Below the pieces are notes generated by a model. The model was not told the origin of the DNA. It saw only the letters and a program-made list of their open reading frames with translations, and did no database searches. The translations under genes were made by a program, and so were the position numbers. Of a DNA stretch of 64,000 nt, positions 1 to 7,505 are shown in pieces (the first letter of the stretch is position 1; the number at the start of each line of letters is the position of its first letter). Location of the stretch: positions 620,001 through 684,000 of the forward strand of contig JBLWWJ010000001.1 in assembly GCA_048268005.1 (NCBI GenBank). The letters are read 5' to 3'. This DNA is from Ancylomarina sp048268005. Lineage in GTDB: Bacteria > Bacteroidota > Bacteroidia > Bacteroidales > Marinifilaceae.

Positions 1-177
1 AAATTTGATGACGGTTTGAAAGAAGAGGTTATGGAATTGGGGCGTTTGAGAAAGCAGATGGTTGAGAATACTATGGGGCTTGGAGAAAAAGAAAAGAAGG
101 CTTATATGAAGGATAACTTACTTGAAAAAGTTGAAGCCTTATTAGATAAGATTGATAAAAACACCTGGGAATTATAA
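1..177 (+). CDS. C-terminal fragment of an unidentified protein
   Basis: The reading frame is open from the first base and ends at a TAA at 175-177, giving 58 residues of a protein that starts outside the window. The fragment is rich in Lys and Glu, has the look of amphipathic helices, and ends in NTWEL. It lies 48 bases upstream of cobA on the same strand, so it may be an earlier gene of the same tetrapyrrole operon. I do not recognise the family from this tail. Confidence 0.6.
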   Translation, partial: KFDDGLKEEVMELGRLRKQMVENTMGLGEKEKKAYMKDNLLEKVEALLDKIDKNTWEL

Positions 178-225
178 AGTCGACAGATTATCGATTTATT
201 AAGATACTTGATATAAAAAGAAGGA

Positions 226-987
226 ATGAACGGAAAAGTATATATAACTGGAGCAGGACCCGGAGATAAAGGTTTAATAACGGTTAAGGCTGCTGAGGCT
301 TTAAAAATAGCCGATGTGGTATTTTATGACTACTTGGTTAATATTGAACTTCTGGACTATTGTAAGGATGCTTGTGAGAGTATTTATGTGGGTAAAAAAC
401 ATAAAAACCACACTTGTCCTCAGGAGGATATCAATCAAATGATTGTGGATTATGCTAAGATGGGAAAAACGGTTGTGCGTTTAAAAGGTGGCGATCCTTA
501 CGTATTTGGCAGAGGGAGTGAAGAGGCAATTAAACTGCTTGAGAATGGGATCGAATTTGAAGAGATTCCTGGTATTACTTCCGGTATTGCAGCACCGGCT
601 TACGCCGGTATCCCTGTAACAGCACGTAATGTTTCTTCTTCAGTTGCTTTTTTTACAGGGCATCCACCAGTGCGTAGAGAAAGAGATTTACAATGGGATA
701 AAATATCAACAGGAATAGATACCCTTGTATTTTATATGGGAGTGACCAATGCGCCAGTTATCGTCAATAATTTAATGGAACACGGACGTTCAAAAGAAAC
801 ACCAGTTGCCTTAATTCGCTGGGGAACATGTCCCGAGCAGGAAGTTGTAAAAGGTGAATTACACAATATTATTGCAAAAATGGAAGAACTAGACTTTCGT
901 CCACCAGCCATTATGGTTGTGGGGGAAGTGGTTTCTATATCAGATAAACTAATGGCTGTGGCTGAAGAAGCTCAGATGGCTTACTAA
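226..987 (+). CDS. cobA: Uroporphyrinogen-III C-methyltransferase (SUMT)
   Basis: This cytoplasmic enzyme uses two S-adenosylmethionines to methylate uroporphyrinogen III at C2 and C7, making precorrin-2, the branch point to cobalamin and siroheme. The 253 residues are a single tetrapyrrole methylase domain. The N-terminal GAGPGD (9-14), the RLKGGDPYVFGRG motif (85-97) and the downstream PGITSG loop are typical of SUMT. It is the stand-alone form, without the CysG dehydrogenase or a fused HemD. The ATG at 226 has a purine-rich AAGAAGG just upstream. It is the first recognisable gene of the corrin operon. No precorrin-2 dehydrogenase is seen in the window, so that step must be encoded elsewhere. 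Confidence 0.95.
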   Translation: MNGKVYITGAGPGDKGLITVKAAEALKIADVVFYDYLVNIELLDYCKDACESIYVGKKHKNHTCPQEDINQMIVDYAKMGKTVVRLKGGDPYVFGRGSEEAIKLLENGIEFEEIPGITSGIAAPAYAGIPVTARNVSSSVAFFTGHPPVRRERDLQWDKISTGIDTLVFYMGVTNAPVIVNNLMEHGRSKETPVALIRWGTCPEQEVVKGELHNIIAKMEELDFRPPAIMVVGEVVSISDKLMAVAEEAQMAY

Positions 988-1006
988 GATCCAAAGATTT
1001 AAAGGT

Positions 1007-1078
1007 CAAAAAGTAAAAAGGTTAAAACCCGTCAGCGTCACTTGATTCTGATTTTTTGGGGAGACCTGCCAGAGTTGA
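1007..1078. repeat. Degenerate intergenic repeat (cobA-cbiX gap)
   Basis: The 111-base gap contains AAAGG-TTAAAA runs followed by a CCGTCAGCG...ACCTGCCAGAGTTGAAA block. Related wording (ACCTGTCAGCGTTGA) recurs at 2715-2757 and near 9562-9576, and again only inside gaps. I take it as a member of a dispersed non-coding repeat family. Its function is unknown. Confidence 0.45.
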
Positions 1079-1098
1079 AACGAAATAATTGAAGGAAA

Positions 1099-1962
1099 AT
1101 GAAAGGAATATTACTGTGCGGACACGGTACGCGTGTTCAGGTTGGAGAATTAGCTTTTAAGGCTTTTGCAGAGAAATTTGCCAATACAATTACTGATTAC
1201 GAAGTTGAATATGGTTTTCTTGAACTATCGGAGCCTAACTTTGAACAGGGCGTAAGCAAACTTAAAGCTAAAGGTGTGGAAGAAATAATTGCTGTACCGG
1301 TTTTCTTATTCAATGGTGTTCATATAGCTTCTGATATTCCGAATATGCTTCACGGGCTTCAGGAAAAATATGAGCTTAGTATTAAGTTGGCCAACTATAT
1401 TGGTGTTTGTAATGAAATGGTTGATTTGTCAATCGATTTAATTAAAAAGAGTATCTCTGATGAAGACATGAGTGATACGGCTTTCTTCCCAATTGGAATT
1501 GGTGCTTCTATGGCGGATTCAAATGGAGATATGCTGAAATTATCTCGATTGGCTCAGGAAGAGTTGAAGATGCCATTCATGATCAATGCCTTCACTTCTC
1601 GAATGACTTTCCCTTCGGTAGATAATGCTCTGGCTGTTTTAGATCAGTTATCCTACAAGCGAATTATCGCTTTACCTTATATTTTCTTTCCAGGCGTTTA
1701 CCTGGATAATGCAATCAGAAGCATAGAAGATTTCAAATTGAAGCATCCTGAAAAGGAGTTCATTCTATGTCCTAAAATTGGCGAGAGTGATATGCTAATC
1801 GATATTCTGATGTTGCGATTAAAAGCCGTAGAAGAGGGTCAAGTTGATTTGATTGAGAGCAGAGATCCTTCTGCCTGTTCACATCATCACCATCACCATG
1901 GGCACGATCACTCTCATGGACATCACCATCATCACGGACATTCACACGATCATAAGCACTAG
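1099..1962 (+). CDS. cbiX: Sirohydrochlorin cobaltochelatase CbiX, long form with His-rich tail
   Basis: CbiX-type class II chelatases insert Co2+ into sirohydrochlorin, the committed step of the anaerobic corrin pathway. The first half shows GHGTR with His9 and NGVHIASDIP with His75, the two metal-binding histidines of the family. The second half is a diverged repeat of the same fold, as in the long CbiX proteins, and the overall length of 287 residues fits. The last 28 residues (260-287) contain 18 histidines plus Gly, Ser and Asp. Such tails are known in CbiX of other bacteria and are usually read as a metal store or delivery site. Three bases separate the stop from cbiL. Confidence 0.93.
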   Translation: MKGILLCGHGTRVQVGELAFKAFAEKFANTITDYEVEYGFLELSEPNFEQGVSKLKAKGVEEIIAVPVFLFNGVHIASDIPNMLHGLQEKYELSIKLANYIGVCNEMVDLSIDLIKKSISDEDMSDTAFFPIGIGASMADSNGDMLKLSRLAQEELKMPFMINAFTSRMTFPSVDNALAVLDQLSYKRIIALPYIFFPGVYLDNAIRSIEDFKLKHPEKEFILCPKIGESDMLIDILMLRLKAVEEGQVDLIESRDPSACSHHHHHHGHDHSHGHHHHHGHSHDHKH

Positions 1963-1965
1963 AAT

Positions 1966-2697
1966 ATGGCAGGTAAAGTATATGGTGTTTCTTTAGGACC
2001 TGGCGATCCTGAATTGATTACAATAAAAGCACTAAAAACACTTCAGCACTCGGATAAAATTTATTATCCAGCTAGTGTTTCAGAGACCAAAGGGAATTCA
2101 AGTTTTTCCTTACCTATTTTGAAAGAATTGGGTTTGAACGATTTGCAACTACATCCTATTCCACTGAAAATGTCTTACGATAGATCAGAAGCCGAAGGAG
2201 CGTATTATGCATTGTATGAGAAAATTCAGGAAGATATCAATCAGGATCTTCATGTCTCAGTGGTGAGTGAAGGTGATATCTCCTTCTTCAGCACTTTTGC
2301 TTATCTCTTAAAGCATCTTAAAGCAAATGCTATTTCTTATGAAATGATTCCTGGTGTACCAGCATTTATTTTAGCAGGAGCAAAATCAAAACTACCGATT
2401 TGTACTTTAAGTGATAAGGTTTTGGTCGATCCAAATGTAGATAGCAGTGAAGACTTATTAAAGCGATTGGAAGAAAATGATACCATTGTGTTGATGAAGG
2501 TTTCTAAAGTAAAGACTTGGATTGCAGGCTTTATTTTAGAGCATCAGCCAGAATTATTCTATGGTGAGTACTTAGGAACCGATAAGGAGTTTATCACAAA
2601 CGATGCAGAAGTGCTTCGTGACAGAAGAATCCCTTATTTCACCATCATTATCCTGAAGAAGCTTAAAAAGGGTAAAGAGAATAAGGATAAAGGTTAA
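1966..2697 (+). CDS. cbiL: Cobalt-precorrin-2 C20-methyltransferase
   Basis: CbiL/CobI adds the C20 methyl group, turning cobalt-factor II/precorrin-2 into the trimethylated intermediate. The 243 residues form one tetrapyrrole methylase domain. It begins with VSLGPGDPELIT and carries VSEGDISFFSTFAYL and the MIPGVPAF loop characteristic of the C20 enzymes. It starts three bases after the cbiX stop, so the two are almost certainly translated from one message. The Lys-rich C-terminus runs into a repeat-like AAGGATAAAGG sequence at the stop codon. Confidence 0.93.
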   Translation: MAGKVYGVSLGPGDPELITIKALKTLQHSDKIYYPASVSETKGNSSFSLPILKELGLNDLQLHPIPLKMSYDRSEAEGAYYALYEKIQEDINQDLHVSVVSEGDISFFSTFAYLLKHLKANAISYEMIPGVPAFILAGAKSKLPICTLSDKVLVDPNVDSSEDLLKRLEENDTIVLMKVSKVKTWIAGFILEHQPELFYGEYLGTDKEFITNDAEVLRDRRIPYFTIIILKKLKKGKENKDKG

Positions 2698-2780
2698 AGT
2701 TAATGAGTGATGAAACCTGTTAGCGCGCGACGAAGTCGTTTCTGACAGCGTTGAAAAGAGTATAGTCTTAAAAAGTTAAA
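2676..2780. repeat. Degenerate intergenic repeat (cbiL-cbiH gap)
   Basis: This 159-base gap opens with AAGGATAAAGGTTAAAG, overlapping the end of cbiL, and continues with ACCTGTTAGCG, a small CGAC-GAA-GTCG hairpin, and CTGACAGCGTTGAAAA. The last block matches sequence near 9562 and is related to the block at 1021-1078. No open reading frame or terminator is apparent. Confidence 0.45.
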
Positions 2781-2856
2781 GTGAATGTGTAAATGAGTGA
2801 TTTAGAATTCATTCTAATATCTCATTCCGAAAGTTTTCGGAACTGACATCTCATAT

Positions 2857-4263
2857 ATGAAAAAAATGCAAGGAAAAATATATATCGTTGGTTTGGGTCC
2901 TGGAGATCCAAATATGTTTTTAAATCCAGCTATCGATGCCATTAAAGAGGCAGATGTGGTGATTGGTTATAAGTACTATTTCCAATTTATTCAAACTTTC
3001 CTTCAGGAAGGAACAGAGTGTTTGGATACAGGAATGAAACAGGAAACTCAACGAGCTGAGATTGCTTTTGAGTATGCTGAGCAAGGTAAAAAAGTAGCTG
3101 TGATTAGTTCTGGTGATGCGGGCATCTATGGTATGTCGCCACTGATTTACGAGATGGCTGAGAAGCGCGAATCGAATGTTGATATCGAATTGATTCCAGG
3201 TATTTCTGCTTTCCAGGCTGCTGCGGCTAAATTGGGAGCTCCTATTGGTCACGATACGGTTATCCTTTCTTTATCAGATTTGTTAACCCCATGGGAGTTG
3301 ATCGAAAGACGCATAAAAGCGGCTGCTTTTGGTGATTTTGTAACAGTGCTTTATAACCCTAAAAGTAAGGGACGTTACTGGCAAATTTATCGTCTACAGG
3401 AAATTTTTCTTGAGGAGCGTAGTCCGGAAACACCTGTTGCTATTGTCCGTCAGGTTGGACGTGATGAGGAGCACATTGAGATTAGCACTTTAGCTGATTT
3501 TGATATCGAGAGAGTGGATATGTTCTCATTAGTTGTGATTGGAAATTCACAATCGTATGTATCGAAAAATAATAAATTTATAACCCCACGAGGTTATTAC
3601 GGAAAATACAGTGAGAATGGTAAGCCAGGACCACAAATTATGCAAAAGAGTTTTGCAACCATTGCTGAGGAGTTAAAAGGAAAGGATATTCCTTTAGAAA
3701 CTAAGTGGGCTCTACTGCATTTGATTCATACTTCAGCCGACTTCCAAATGGTTGATTTGTTGAAAGTGCGAAACGATGCTTTGAATGTTTGGCATGAGAA
3801 GTTGAAAAATGGAGGCGTGATTATTTCTGATGTCACCATGATAACCTCCGGAATTCGCAAGGCAGCTTGTGAGCGAATGGGTATTGAAGTGAAATGTTAT
3901 TTACACGATCCTCGTGTAGCAGAATTGGCTGAAAAGCATAGAATCACACGCACACAAGCGGGTATTCGCCTTGCTGTTGAAGACCATCCAGATGCGCTTT
4001 ACGTATTTGGTAATGCACCTACAGCACTTATCGAACTGACTGCATTGATGCGCTCTAAGAATTTCTCTCCAATGGGTATTATTGCTTCACCAGTAGGCTT
4101 TGTTAATGTACAAGAATCTAAGCATCGAGTGAAGAGTTTTGCAAAACTACCTGCGGTGATAATCGAAGGACGAAAAGGGGGGTCTACCCTGGCAGCAACC
4201 ATTGTCAATTCGGTATTAAGTCTGGATGATGCGAAAGAATTAAAAGTAGGTCGCGATGTCTAA
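2857..4263 (+). CDS. cbiH-cbiC: Fused precorrin-3B C17-methyltransferase and precorrin-8X methylmutase
   Basis: Residues 1-250 are the ring-contracting C17 methyltransferase (CbiH/CobJ): VGLGPGDPNM, SSGDAGIYGM, ELIPGISAFQAAAAKLGAP and LYNPKSKGR. Residues 258-468 are precorrin-8 methylmutase (CbiC/CobH), which moves the C11 methyl to C12 to give cobyrinate. His291 in LLHLIHTSADF is the expected catalytic histidine, and GNAPTALIEL and ASPVGFVNV are family motifs. The protein therefore joins an early and the last corrin-ring step. ATG 2857 was taken as start; the ATG three codons later is equally possible. The 3' end overlaps the next gene by 8 bases. Confidence 0.93.
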   Translation: MKKMQGKIYIVGLGPGDPNMFLNPAIDAIKEADVVIGYKYYFQFIQTFLQEGTECLDTGMKQETQRAEIAFEYAEQGKKVAVISSGDAGIYGMSPLIYEMAEKRESNVDIELIPGISAFQAAAAKLGAPIGHDTVILSLSDLLTPWELIERRIKAAAFGDFVTVLYNPKSKGRYWQIYRLQEIFLEERSPETPVAIVRQVGRDEEHIEISTLADFDIERVDMFSLVVIGNSQSYVSKNNKFITPRGYYGKYSENGKPGPQIMQKSFATIAEELKGKDIPLETKWALLHLIHTSADFQMVDLLKVRNDALNVWHEKLKNGGVIISDVTMITSGIRKAACERMGIEVKCYLHDPRVAELAEKHRITRTQAGIRLAVEDHPDALYVFGNAPTALIELTALMRSKNFSPMGIIASPVGFVNVQESKHRVKSFAKLPAVIIEGRKGGSTLAATIVNSVLSLDDAKELKVGRDV

Positions 4264-5458
4264 ATTTGTGGTCATAGGCATTACAGATATGCCACATCCC
4301 AATCTGAATAGAGAGGCGATTCAGCATATTGCTGAGTCTCGTTTCTTTTCGGGAGGAGTTCGTCATAAAGAATTGATTCAGGATTATTTGCCTGAAAATG
4401 CGGAGTGGATTAATATCACGGTGCCTTTGACTGATGTCTTTGATCAATACAGGCAAATTGATGAGACCATTGTGGTTATTGCATCGGGCGATCCGCTTTT
4501 CTATGGCATTGGAAATACAATAAAACGTGAATTCCCTGATGCTGAAATGGTCGTTTACCCAGCTCACAATAGCCTTCAGCTTTTGGCACATCATTATCAA
4601 CTGGAATATGGTAAAATGCATATTGCGACTTTAACTGGTCGCGATTGGCCAGAGATTGATCTGCCATTGATAAGAGGTGAACAGATGATTGGGGTTTTAA
4701 CGGATAGACAGCGAACACCCAATACTATTGCTCAATATTTATTGGATTATGGCTTTGATAATTACGATTGTTATCTGGGTGAAAAACTTGGTGGTCCTAA
4801 TCAGAAATGTCAGAAGCTTAGCATTGAAGAACTTTTAGAGGTGGATTTTGTTCACCCTAATTGTATGATATTGGTTCAAAAAGAGCCTATTGTTCGTCAG
4901 TTTGGTATTCCTGACGAAGCTTTTCAGACTCTTGATGGGAGACCAAAGATGATGACCAAGAGTCTGATTCGTTTGGCTAGCTTGTCGAGCCTACAATTAG
5001 ATGCTGCTTCAGTACTTTGGGATGTGGGTTATTGTACCGGTTCGGTTTCTATCGAAGCAAAACAAGCTTTCCCAAAACTAAAGGTGATTTCCTTTGAGAA
5101 ACGAACAGAATCGGATGTTATCATTCGTAATAACATGAAAACCTTTCATGTTCCGGGCATCGATATTCACAATGGTGATTTCTTTGAACAGAATTTAGAA
5201 GTTTTACCAGCTCCCGACCGCATTTTTATTGGCGGTCACGGAGGTAGACTTCCTGAAATGATGAAGAAGCTACATGCTCAATTAAAAGCAAATGGCTGTA
5301 TTGTCTTCAATGCTGTAAGTCGTGAAACCATTGCAGCATTTATTGATTCAGCTACAAGCTTAGGAATGAAATTAGAAAAATCAAGCCGCATACAATTGGA
5401 TGAGTTTAATCCGATAGAAATATTAAAGGCTACAAAAGTTGATTTGAGGATGTGTTGA
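4256..5458 (+). CDS. cbiE-cbiT: Fused CbiE/CbiT, precorrin-7/6B methyltransferase and decarboxylase (CobL type)
   Basis: The N-terminal half (about 1-210) is the C5 methyltransferase CbiE, shown by ASGDPLFYGIG, PAHNSLQLL and GVLTDRQRTP. The C-terminal half (about 220-400) is CbiT, which methylates C15 and removes the C12 acetate carboxyl group. CbiT begins with a PKMMTKSLIR segment and has a SAM-binding motif I, LWDVGYCTGSVSIE, near residue 254, where YC replaces the more usual AG. The start codon lies inside the end of cbiH-cbiC (8-base overlap), pointing to coupled translation. Length and order match CobL. Confidence 0.93.
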   Translation: MSKFVVIGITDMPHPNLNREAIQHIAESRFFSGGVRHKELIQDYLPENAEWINITVPLTDVFDQYRQIDETIVVIASGDPLFYGIGNTIKREFPDAEMVVYPAHNSLQLLAHHYQLEYGKMHIATLTGRDWPEIDLPLIRGEQMIGVLTDRQRTPNTIAQYLLDYGFDNYDCYLGEKLGGPNQKCQKLSIEELLEVDFVHPNCMILVQKEPIVRQFGIPDEAFQTLDGRPKMMTKSLIRLASLSSLQLDAASVLWDVGYCTGSVSIEAKQAFPKLKVISFEKRTESDVIIRNNMKTFHVPGIDIHNGDFFEQNLEVLPAPDRIFIGGHGGRLPEMMKKLHAQLKANGCIVFNAVSRETIAAFIDSATSLGMKLEKSSRIQLDEFNPIEILKATKVDLRMC

Positions 5459-5460
5459 AA

Positions 5461-5620
5461 TGATGATTTGATAATGTATTGAATCAGAAATTAAATATTG
5501 CTAAAAAGTATTTTGATTTCTCCTCCTTATTTTCAAGGAGGAGTACCCGAGGAACGAGGGGGAGGTGGTTTATTTAATGAATACGAAACCTTCAAACTAT
5601 AATAAAGAGAAATAAGAACC
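5461..5620. repeat. Intergenic repeats: TGATGATTTG block and 9-bp-stem element
   Basis: The gap begins with a TGATGATTTGATAATGTATTGA stretch at the cbiET stop; very similar text follows the stops at 9332 and 10315. A hairpin follows with stem CTCCTCCTT (5520-5528), six-base loop and AAGGAGGAG (5535-5543), then ACCCGAGG..CGAGGGGGAGGTGG. A related element (TCTCCC hairpin then GCCGAAGGCAGAGGGTG) sits at 27075-27112. This is a dispersed repeat, not a terminator, because no T-tract follows the stem. Confidence 0.5.
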
Positions 5621-7447
5621 ATGGATAAAATAGCCATAATTATAAATAATAAGCAATCACTGGAGCTTGCTGATACACTTCGTAAAGAACTGGATCAGGT
5701 TGAGATTGTTTCAGTAGGTGCCTACGAAGGAACAACTAAAATAGAATCTATAAACAGCTTCCTAGAGAAAGATTTCATTCACTACAAGGCTTTTGTATTT
5801 ATTGGTGCTTTAGGTATTTGTGTTCGATCAATTGCCCCATTTATTCAGAATAAGCAGATTGATCCGGCCATTATTAATATGGATGTTAAAGGTCAATATG
5901 TGCAGTCGGTATTGTCAGGACATAAAGGTGGTGCCAACTATTTGGCTAAAACCGTTGCCAATATCTCTGGAGGAACAGCTCTGATAACAACGGCTAGCGA
6001 TACGTTGAATCTTTGGGCTTTGGATATTATTGGTAGAAAATATAAGTGGACCAATGAGTATTTCAATAGCACAGAGAATGATTTTATTGCTGCTTTTGTG
6101 AATGGCAAAAAGACTGCTTTGTTACTTGATATAAAAGATGAAGGTAGTGAGCAATTGGAAAGAACGCTTCCTGATTTTGTAGAGGTTTTTTATGAATTTT
6201 CTGCAATTAATCCTAAGGACTTCGATTTGATTATAGCTTTAACACCAAAGCTTTATGAAACAACACTTCCAATTTTATTCTTCCGCCCTAAATGCTTGTA
6301 CCTGGGAACTGGTGCACAAAAGAACATCAACGCAGAAGAATATGAAGCTCAGGTTTTAAATTTTCTCGAGGAAAAAGATTATTCCAAGCATTCATTGGTA
6401 GCGATCAATACGGTTGACCTTAAAAAGGATGAAGCTGCTTATAAAGCGATGTGTGAAAAGTATGATGTGGCATTTAACTACTTTGGAGCAGATGATTTGA
6501 ATGAAATTGAGGCTGATTTATTATTCTCTGAAGCGGCACATGCTGCCACAGGAGCAAATAATGTAAGTGAAGCATCTGCACTATTGGCATCGGGAGCTAA
6601 GGAATTATTGATTGGAAAATCGAAGCATGTTGATTCCTTTGGTAAGCACTTCACTTTGGCTTTGGCTATGGATGTGCGTCAGGAAAGAAAGGCTGGTTTT
6701 GTGACTATTGTAGGAGCAGGTCCTGGAGACCCGGAATTGGTATCGGTTAAGGGAAAGAAACTATTGCAAAATGCAGATTTGATTCTTTATGCTGGTAGTT
6801 TGGTTCCACGTCGTTTAACTGAGTATGCGAAAGAAGGTTGTGTGGTTCGTAATTCGGCATCAATGACCCTTGAAGAGCAATTCGATATCATGCACAAACA
6901 CTATAAATTAGGTCATTCAGTTGTGCGTTTGCATACAGGTGACCCTTGCATTTATGGTGCGATTCAGGAGCAGATGAATTATTTCGATCATCACCGAATG
7001 TCTTATGAAATTGTTCCGGGTATTTCTTCATTTCAGGCAGCAGCTGCTCGTTTGAAATCACAATTCACGATTCCTGATCGTATTCAGACTATTATTCTGA
7101 CTCGAGGGGAAGGCCGCACGGCTATGCCAGAGAGAGAAAAATTGACTGAGTTGGCTAAGTTTCAATCTACCATTTGCCTCTTCTTAAGTGCAACTTTGGT
7201 CGATCAGGTACAAGCTGATTTATTGGCGGCTTATCCTCCAGAAACGCCTGTGGCTATTTGTTACAAACTGACTTGGCAGGAAGAAAAGATTTGGAGAGGG
7301 AAATTGAAAGATTTGGCTAAAATCGTAAAAGAAAACGAATTGACCTTAACCACCATGATTGTTGTGGGAGAAGCCATTGATAATAGAAAGAACCGATCGA
7401 AATTATACGATCCTACTTTCAGACACATTTTTAGAGAGACGAAGTAG
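5621..7447 (+). CDS. cbiG-cbiF: Fused cobalt-precorrin-5A hydrolase and cobalt-precorrin-4 C11-methyltransferase
   Basis: Residues 1 to about 350 are CbiG, which opens the delta-lactone and expels the C20 fragment as acetaldehyde. It has GALGICVRSIAPFI, LSGHKGGANYLA and TTASDTLNLWALD in its N-terminal part, and LGTGAQKN, FSEAAHAATGANNVSEASAL in its C-terminal domain. From about residue 357 a complete CbiF/CobM C11 methyltransferase follows: VGAGPGDPELVSVKG, HTGDPCIYGAI, PGISSFQAAAA and ILTRGEGRTAMP. The two enzymes act on consecutive intermediates, CbiF first. The ATG at 5621 is preceded by AAATAAGAACC, a weak ribosome site. The TAG stop lies in a repeat element (7445-7465). Confidence 0.94.
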   Translation: MDKIAIIINNKQSLELADTLRKELDQVEIVSVGAYEGTTKIESINSFLEKDFIHYKAFVFIGALGICVRSIAPFIQNKQIDPAIINMDVKGQYVQSVLSGHKGGANYLAKTVANISGGTALITTASDTLNLWALDIIGRKYKWTNEYFNSTENDFIAAFVNGKKTALLLDIKDEGSEQLERTLPDFVEVFYEFSAINPKDFDLIIALTPKLYETTLPILFFRPKCLYLGTGAQKNINAEEYEAQVLNFLEEKDYSKHSLVAINTVDLKKDEAAYKAMCEKYDVAFNYFGADDLNEIEADLLFSEAAHAATGANNVSEASALLASGAKELLIGKSKHVDSFGKHFTLALAMDVRQERKAGFVTIVGAGPGDPELVSVKGKKLLQNADLILYAGSLVPRRLTEYAKEGCVVRNSASMTLEEQFDIMHKHYKLGHSVVRLHTGDPCIYGAIQEQMNYFDHHRMSYEIVPGISSFQAAAARLKSQFTIPDRIQTIILTRGEGRTAMPEREKLTELAKFQSTICLFLSATLVDQVQADLLAAYPPETPVAICYKLTWQEEKIWRGKLKDLAKIVKENELTLTTMIVVGEAIDNRKNRSKLYDPTFRHIFRETK

Positions 7448-7465
7448 AGACGCACGATTGTGCGT
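7445..7465. repeat. Small inverted repeat overlapping the cbiGF stop codon
   Basis: TAGAG is followed by ACGCAC (7450-7455), GATT, and GTGCGT (7460-7465), a perfect six-base-pair stem. The TAG at 7445-7447 is the stop codon of cbiG-cbiF, so the element abuts and supplies the end of the gene. GTAGAGACGCAC...GTGCG elements are common dispersed repeats in several phyla, including Bacteroidota (recalled knowledge, not checked here). Confidence 0.5.
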
Positions 7466-7505
7466 ACGATGAATAGATCTAGTTTTTAGTTAGGAAATAC
7501 AAGGA

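Noticed and set aside
1050..1075. Possible B12-box half (GGGAGACCTGCCA) suggesting a cobalamin riboswitch
   Set aside because: The gap is only 111 bases, lies inside the operon, and lacks the other conserved riboswitch segments. The words match the dispersed CTGTCAGCGTTGA repeat family instead.
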